DNA of 64,000 bases, from positions 124,001-188,000 of the forward strand of contig NW_006767435.1 in the NCBI RefSeq assembly GCF_000264995.1, given 5' to 3'. This document shows positions 59,478 through 64,000 of this stretch, in pieces (the first letter of the stretch is position 1; the number at the start of each line of letters is the position of its first letter). The notes beneath the pieces were generated by a model. It ran no database searches. It worked only from the letters and a program-made list of their open reading frames with translations, and was not told the DNA's origin. Source of the stretch: Punctularia strigosozonata HHB-11173 SS5 (lineage: Eukaryota > Basidiomycota > Agaricomycetes > Corticiales > Punctulariaceae). The translations under genes and the position numbers were made by a program.

Positions 59478-60858
59478 ATGGCACCACCTACAGCACTCCA
59501 GCTCGCCATGGCGAGTATGTTCACCGAGTCTTTCTTCTTCGGTGAGTAAGAGCCATCGGACGCAACTCTAACATTATGCTTACCCGGATCATAGGTATAT
59601 ATACAGTGCTCGAGGTGGTGGTGGTCTATATTTTGTTGTAAGACGATCCGGTATTGATGCGGAGCGGTATGTCTGACGCGTTCTCTATTCAGTGCTCGGC
59701 GCCGAGGCGCGCAGAAGTCGCTCGTCGCGCTTCTCTACCTCTCTTTGTTCATGTATGCTCTGGTGACCACGCACATGGTTCTTGAAGTAGTGCAGAGTAT
59801 GCAGACAGTGGTTTCCTTGCAAAACGTGCAGACACGGACAATCGTCGGCTCTCTGTTGGTAAGCAGCTACGAATAGGCTCAACTACCACATGCCGTTGAT
59901 GATACTGGTCGCAGTCCGCCAGTGGAGACTGTATTCTGATATGGAGGGCTTGGGTTGTGTGGTCGTACAACTACTGGGTCATCGTCATACCAGTGATTGC
60001 GGTTCTGCTTGAAACAGGTACATTTCATTGACCGGCGTGCCTGAACCCTTGCTCATACGTCTATGACAGCTTTCAACTTCATTTCCTCCGCAGCAGTGTC
60101 AACATCAAACTCGTTTACTGTGTTCGCATTACCGTCCTCGATCCTCACCATGGTCAACAACATCATATGTACAGCTTTGATTGCAGGAAGAATCGGGTGA
60201 GTTTATCCCATAATCCGGGTAGTGCGGAGGTTGACGGTATACTCTCAGGTACATGCAGTGGACGACGCGCAAGGTGTTGGGCAAGAACAGTGGGACCATC
60301 AGCGCGCGCAGCTACACGGGCATCATGCTGCTTTTCATCGAGAGCGGTTTCATTTTCACGGCCGTTCAGGTGCGATCTCATAGGCATGCACCGCATCTTG
60401 ACGGATGCTAATCTCCCACGAAAGATCATCACCGTCATCCTCGACCAGATTGCGAACCCGGGCATCCATGTACGCGATCTTCTAACTCTATCCCCAGCTG
60501 TCTCACGGGCTAACGGAACTCGAATAAGGTGGTGATAAACCTGTACACGCCATTGATGGGCCTTCTTCCAACCTTGATCATCGTCCTCGTCCACTTTGAG
60601 AAGGTTCCTGGGAGCCATTCAACAAGGCAACACGAGTCGCAGCAAGCGAGCGGACGGACGTATGTGGGCAGCCAGCTCCGGTTCGCCCAATCCGGGAACA
60701 CTGGTGCCACAAGCATCACCGCCTCGCGGGGCCCGATATTCGCCTCAGGCCCGCTCGACTCCATGCAAGAGTACGGAGGCACGTTGGAACTGGACCTGGT
60801 CAAGACAGATAGCGACCTGACCAAGGCGAATCAATTGGGGGCGTACGGTTCGGTGTAA
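59478..60858 (+). CDS. Multi-pass membrane protein, basidiomycete-type (DUF6534-like)
   Basis: Eight exons: 59478-59541, 59595-59637, 59693-59858, 59915-60017, 60070-60196, 60249-60369, 60425-60469 and 60529-60858, 332 residues, all in frame. About seven hydrophobic helices are visible: LQLAMASMFTESFFFGIYTV, SLVALLYLSLFMYALVTTHM, CILIWRAWVVW, WVIVIPVIAVLLETAFNFIS, ILTMVNNIICTALIAGRIGY, TGIMLLFIESGFIFTAVQ and PLMGLLPTLIIVLVHFE. A hydrophilic Ser/Thr-rich tail follows. The order of helices and the D-x-I-L-I-W-R-x-W-V-V-W segment resemble large mushroom families of unknown function with a receptor-like seven-helix fold. Located between the aldolase-family gene and the third P450, so a transport or sensing role in the cluster is possible but only positional. 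Confidence 0.7.
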
Positions 60859-61212
60859 ACGCCATACGTAAACTCCATGACGTGGTTTCACATTGCCTGG
60901 CGCGCATTATTCCAGTCATCCAGGCCGCTTGACTGTATCTTTATCGACCTAATGCTGTACCAATGCTGTACCTTGCACTCTGTTGTGTATTTATTAGACT
61001 TTCCGCGCAGAACGCACACACAGGCTCCGTAATGGTCTCGGAGAATCTGATCGCCTCAATCATTACACTCGTGAGACAGTGTTGTTGCCTCGTCAATGGC
61101 CGCCCGATAGGAGTGTGATCAGCAGCTACCGAACGTATATAATCCCGAGATGAGTTTGTGGTCGCGGATAAGCCTGACAGTGACGGTGCCCACTCCACAC
61201 GCGCGGATAACG
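60859..61212. other. Intergenic with promoter of the third P450
   Basis: TATATAA at 61136-61142 is the only feature seen. Confidence 0.5.
61136..61142 (+). promoter_or_regulatory. TATA box of the third P450
   Basis: TATATAA 71 bases before the ATG at 61213. The earlier in-frame ATG at 61150 is too close to this box to be the main start, which is why 61213 is preferred. Confidence 0.55.
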
Positions 61213-63423
61213 ATGCTCTCTTTAGCCGGGGCGATTCCCACACTCGCCATCGCACTTGCAGTCACCACCGTCGCGACCGTTTTATACAGGAGAATCGTCT
61301 ATGGCGCATACAAGCCCTTGCCTGGGCCGTCTGGTCTTCCAATAATTGGAAATGTACTCCGGATGCCAAAAAGTTACGAATGGCTGCATTGGGCGGAGCA
61401 TAAGGACGTGTATGGTACGTTACTGCAGTTCCGTCGCCCACAGTGCGAGATTCTCAAGTAATATCGTTTAGGACCGATCAGCGCTGTGAATGTTCTGGGA
61501 CAAACTATTGTTATACTCAACACCCTCGAAGTAGCGAATGACATGCTCAAGACTCGGTCCGCCGCGTACTCCGGGCGGCCAGTCCTGCAGTTCGCAGGCG
61601 AGATGTACGTGGTCCTCGAGGATAAGAACAAATGTCGCGCGGAGTGACTTGACTCTGGGGCATAGGATAGGATGGAACAGGCAGATGATTCTCTCAACCT
61701 ACAATGACCATTTCAAGTCTATGCGGAAACTCGTCTACCGATACATAGGGACGAAGGCCGCGATCTCCCGGCATCAGCCTATCCAGGAGCGCGAAATACG
61801 CTATTTCCTTGCACGTGTTCAGGATGACCCATCCCAAATTCTGCACTATCTTCGGGTGTGAGCGAGATTCGCGCCGATGCAGTTAGCTTTGTCGCTCAAA
61901 TGCTGTCCGTAGCGCCGTAGGGAGCATCCACCTCCAGCTCAGTCATGGTTATATCATGGAAACCTCCCGTCCCGACCCGCTCGTCACCCTGGTGGAAACC
62001 GCCGCGCAGCAATTCTACGCCGCGACGCGTCCGGGAGATTGGCTCGTCGACATATTCCCGTCCCTGCGGCGCCTGCCTCCCTGGATCTTAGGCTCGAAGT
62101 TCACGAAGACCCTCAACGAGTTCAAGGGGACGAACCTCGAGCAAGCCAACCGTCCGCATGATTTTGTGAAACGCGAGATGGCATGTATCGGAGACGGGGT
62201 TTTCGGACCATATTCGGTGGCTAACATCCTGCCTGTAGGCTTCCGGCTCAGCCATTCCCTCTTTCACATCTACCCTCATCAACGAGAAAGAAGACGAAGA
62301 ATCGATCAAATGGGCAGCCAACTCGCTATACGGCAAGTCCATGCATACAGGTTCATGTTCCGGGTCCTTGACTGTTTGATTACAGGCGGAGGGACCGATA
62401 CTGTGGGTTGCGGCAAAACGCGTCTCTCACGGCGTTACTGACCTTTAATGCTTGGACGGATCAGGTCGTCGCTACCTTGTGAGTTTGGGTTTTTCTCCCG
62501 AGATGGGATATCTTGCGCGGGGATTCAACGTGAATCGCATTACTCAGGACGGCCTTCTTCCTGGCCATGGTCAAGAACCGCGATGTGCAGCTTCGGGCGC
62601 AGAAAGAGATCGACGATATCGTCGGCACCTCGCGCCTCCCGACCTTCGCCGATCTGGAGCGACTGCCGTACGTCGCCGCACTGCACACGGAGCTCCTGCG
62701 ATGGCACACGATCGGACCCATGGGTGCGCACACGTCTTTCCCACGGAAGAGAATAGGTTAATGATGTCCACACCAGGGATACCTCATGCGACCACCGACG
62801 ACGACGTCTACAACGGGTACTTCATCCCGCGCGGATCGATCGTGTTGAGCAACTTGTGGTCAGACCGGATTAAAGACTTCCCTCAGCAGAGGAGCTAAGC
62901 ATAATCCCGCGCGACAGGCTGATAGCGCATGACCCGGACAACTACGATGACCCGATGGCGTTCAAGCCCGAGCGTTTCCTCGGGCCGGATCCCCAGCTCG
63001 ATCCGAGGAGCTACGTGTTCGGATTCGGACGGAGGTACGCCGCGGCGCTCTCTGTCGTCGTCGTCGAGGACATGCTGCTAAGCGATTTGAACACGGACAG
63101 GCGGTGCCCCGGCCTCGAGCTCGCGGACGCGACGATCTCGTTGGCCATCGCGATGTGCCTCTCGGCCTTCACGTTCTCGTGCGAGGACCAGAGCCCGGTC
63201 GATCCCCGAGAGTCGTTTATCCCCGGGACTGTGTGGTACGTCACCTTACCTCGCAAGCATTCGCGAGACGTGTTTGATGACAATCGTTTCTTCCTCGTTG
63301 TTCGACAGTCACCCCAAGCCGTTCAACTTTGACGTAGCCGTGCGGTCGCCGGAGAAGGCGCGGCTCATGAAGGCGGTCTGGGACGAGCTCCCACCTCCGC
63401 CGAGCAACGCTGACAAACTGTGA
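61213..63423 (+). CDS. Cytochrome P450, third and distinct member
   Basis: About twelve exons. N-terminal membrane anchor ([20 protein letters not shown]), hinge [18 protein letters not shown]-helix GGTDT, ExxR in [12 protein letters not shown] box [12 protein letters not shown] and heme loop [15 protein letters not shown]. The end is [18 protein letters not shown]. Most joins are GT-AG and preserve frame, including the one inside the heme loop (AG|GTACGCC...ACAG|GCGG). The intron before GGTDT starts with GC (62333-62395). It belongs to a different P450 group from the two paralogs: its I-helix, C-helix and helix-K regions differ clearly. Probable tailoring monooxygenase of the same locus. Confidence 0.88.
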
Positions 63424-63634
63424 AGATCAGCAACAGTTGAACCCCTCTCTGCAACACTTGTACATAGAACGCGGGCTCTCCCGTCATCACAAACTATATA
63501 TATCCACAGGGTTATCGTGATACAAATACAAAGAATACTTGCGTATACGGTCGTGGGTGCGGTCAGAGAGAAAGGATGTGAGGGAGCGGGCCCACTGGTA
63601 CGATCCGATGAGGGTTGATCTACGAACGCACGCA

Positions 63635-64000
63635 TCAGTTACCATCGCCGTGAGGTCGACGTGGGTGCCATACCATGGGGTGTGACCAGAAGTAGTGCAC
63701 TTTGATGTGGTCGAAGTTCGTTGTCTCGCCGAACGCCGGCACGGTCCAGTACTGGGTCAAAAGGGCAAGATCGGCTCACGGTCAGCGGTGGGGAATGGTC
63801 ACTCGAAGCTTGCAGGGACACTCACGAGCTTGCGCAACCAGCGGTGCAGGTTGGGGTAGCCGCTGCGGATGGTGCGGATGTTGCATTTGAAGTGGGTGGC
63901 GTACACGACGTCGAAGCGGATCTGGGGGGGTGAGGTGCGGAAGTTATGTACGGGGGCGAAGAGAGAGAGGGGGCAGAGAAGGGGGACTGACGATGGTCGG
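63635..64000 (-). CDS. Xi-class (ECM4-like) glutathione transferase, 3' part only
   Basis: Cut by the right window edge. Visible minus-strand exons: 64000-63992 (PTI), 63921-63826 and 63751-63635. They encode [52 protein letters not shown]. This is the C-terminal half of glutathionyl-hydroquinone reductases (Ecm4/Gto/PcpF-like), which reduce glutathionyl-quinones. The tail after KVHY ([18 protein letters not shown]) differs from the usual family end and may be specific or mis-spliced. Quinone chemistry would suit a neighbouring pathway that makes oxidised prenyl-phenols, but this is only inference. Confidence 0.85.

Overview
The window looks like nuclear DNA of a filamentous basidiomycete, most likely an Agaricomycete. 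Genes are GC-rich and packed on both strands. They are cut by many short GT-AG introns (about 45-70 bases) plus a few GC-AG introns, and they include families typical of mushrooms: a TPR/CHAT protein, multi-exon P450s and an intronless ADE6-type FGAM synthase. All gene models here were read by eye; exon joins were accepted only where reading frame and family motifs agreed.

Left part (0-28 kb). A long TPR/CHAT protein gene (0.4-4.1 kb) is followed by a 1.29-kb non-autonomous DNA transposon with 8-bp target duplications. Then come a membrane-anchored SGNH/PC-esterase-like gene and a tRNA-Pro(AGG) with a 12-base intron. A gene-poor stretch (about 10-24 kb) holds two diverged inverted copies of an unclassified 2-kb repeat, a 648-bp MITE-like element packed with short subterminal repeats, and two related genes of an uncharacterised low-complexity family sharing a GYVSF-x2-VEGLG-x-PP motif. 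A probable LAMTOR1/Meh1-like lipid-anchored adaptor lies at 25.7-26.9 kb.

Middle (28-46 kb). Two tandem GH30 glycosidase genes have identical exon plans; the second has an in-frame stop near its 3' end. They are followed by the Elongator subunit ELP6, an FHA-domain protein kinase with a non-RD catalytic loop, the purine enzyme FGAM synthase (ADE6), sorting nexin SNX3/Grd19, and an R3H/G-patch protein of the SQS1 type. These are housekeeping genes with almost all exons resolvable.

Right part (46.5-63.4 kb) looks like a specialised-metabolism cluster. Two closely related P450 genes flank a UbiA-type prenyltransferase on the opposite strand. Next come a class II aldolase/adducin-family gene, a Tc1/mariner-type MITE, a seven-helix membrane protein and a third, distinct P450. 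A Xi-class (ECM4-like) glutathione transferase runs off the right edge. The inferred theme is prenylation of an aromatic acid or phenol followed by several oxidations (a meroterpenoid-type pathway); no polyketide synthase or terpene cyclase is visible. One UbiA exon junction does not keep frame, so its activity is uncertain.
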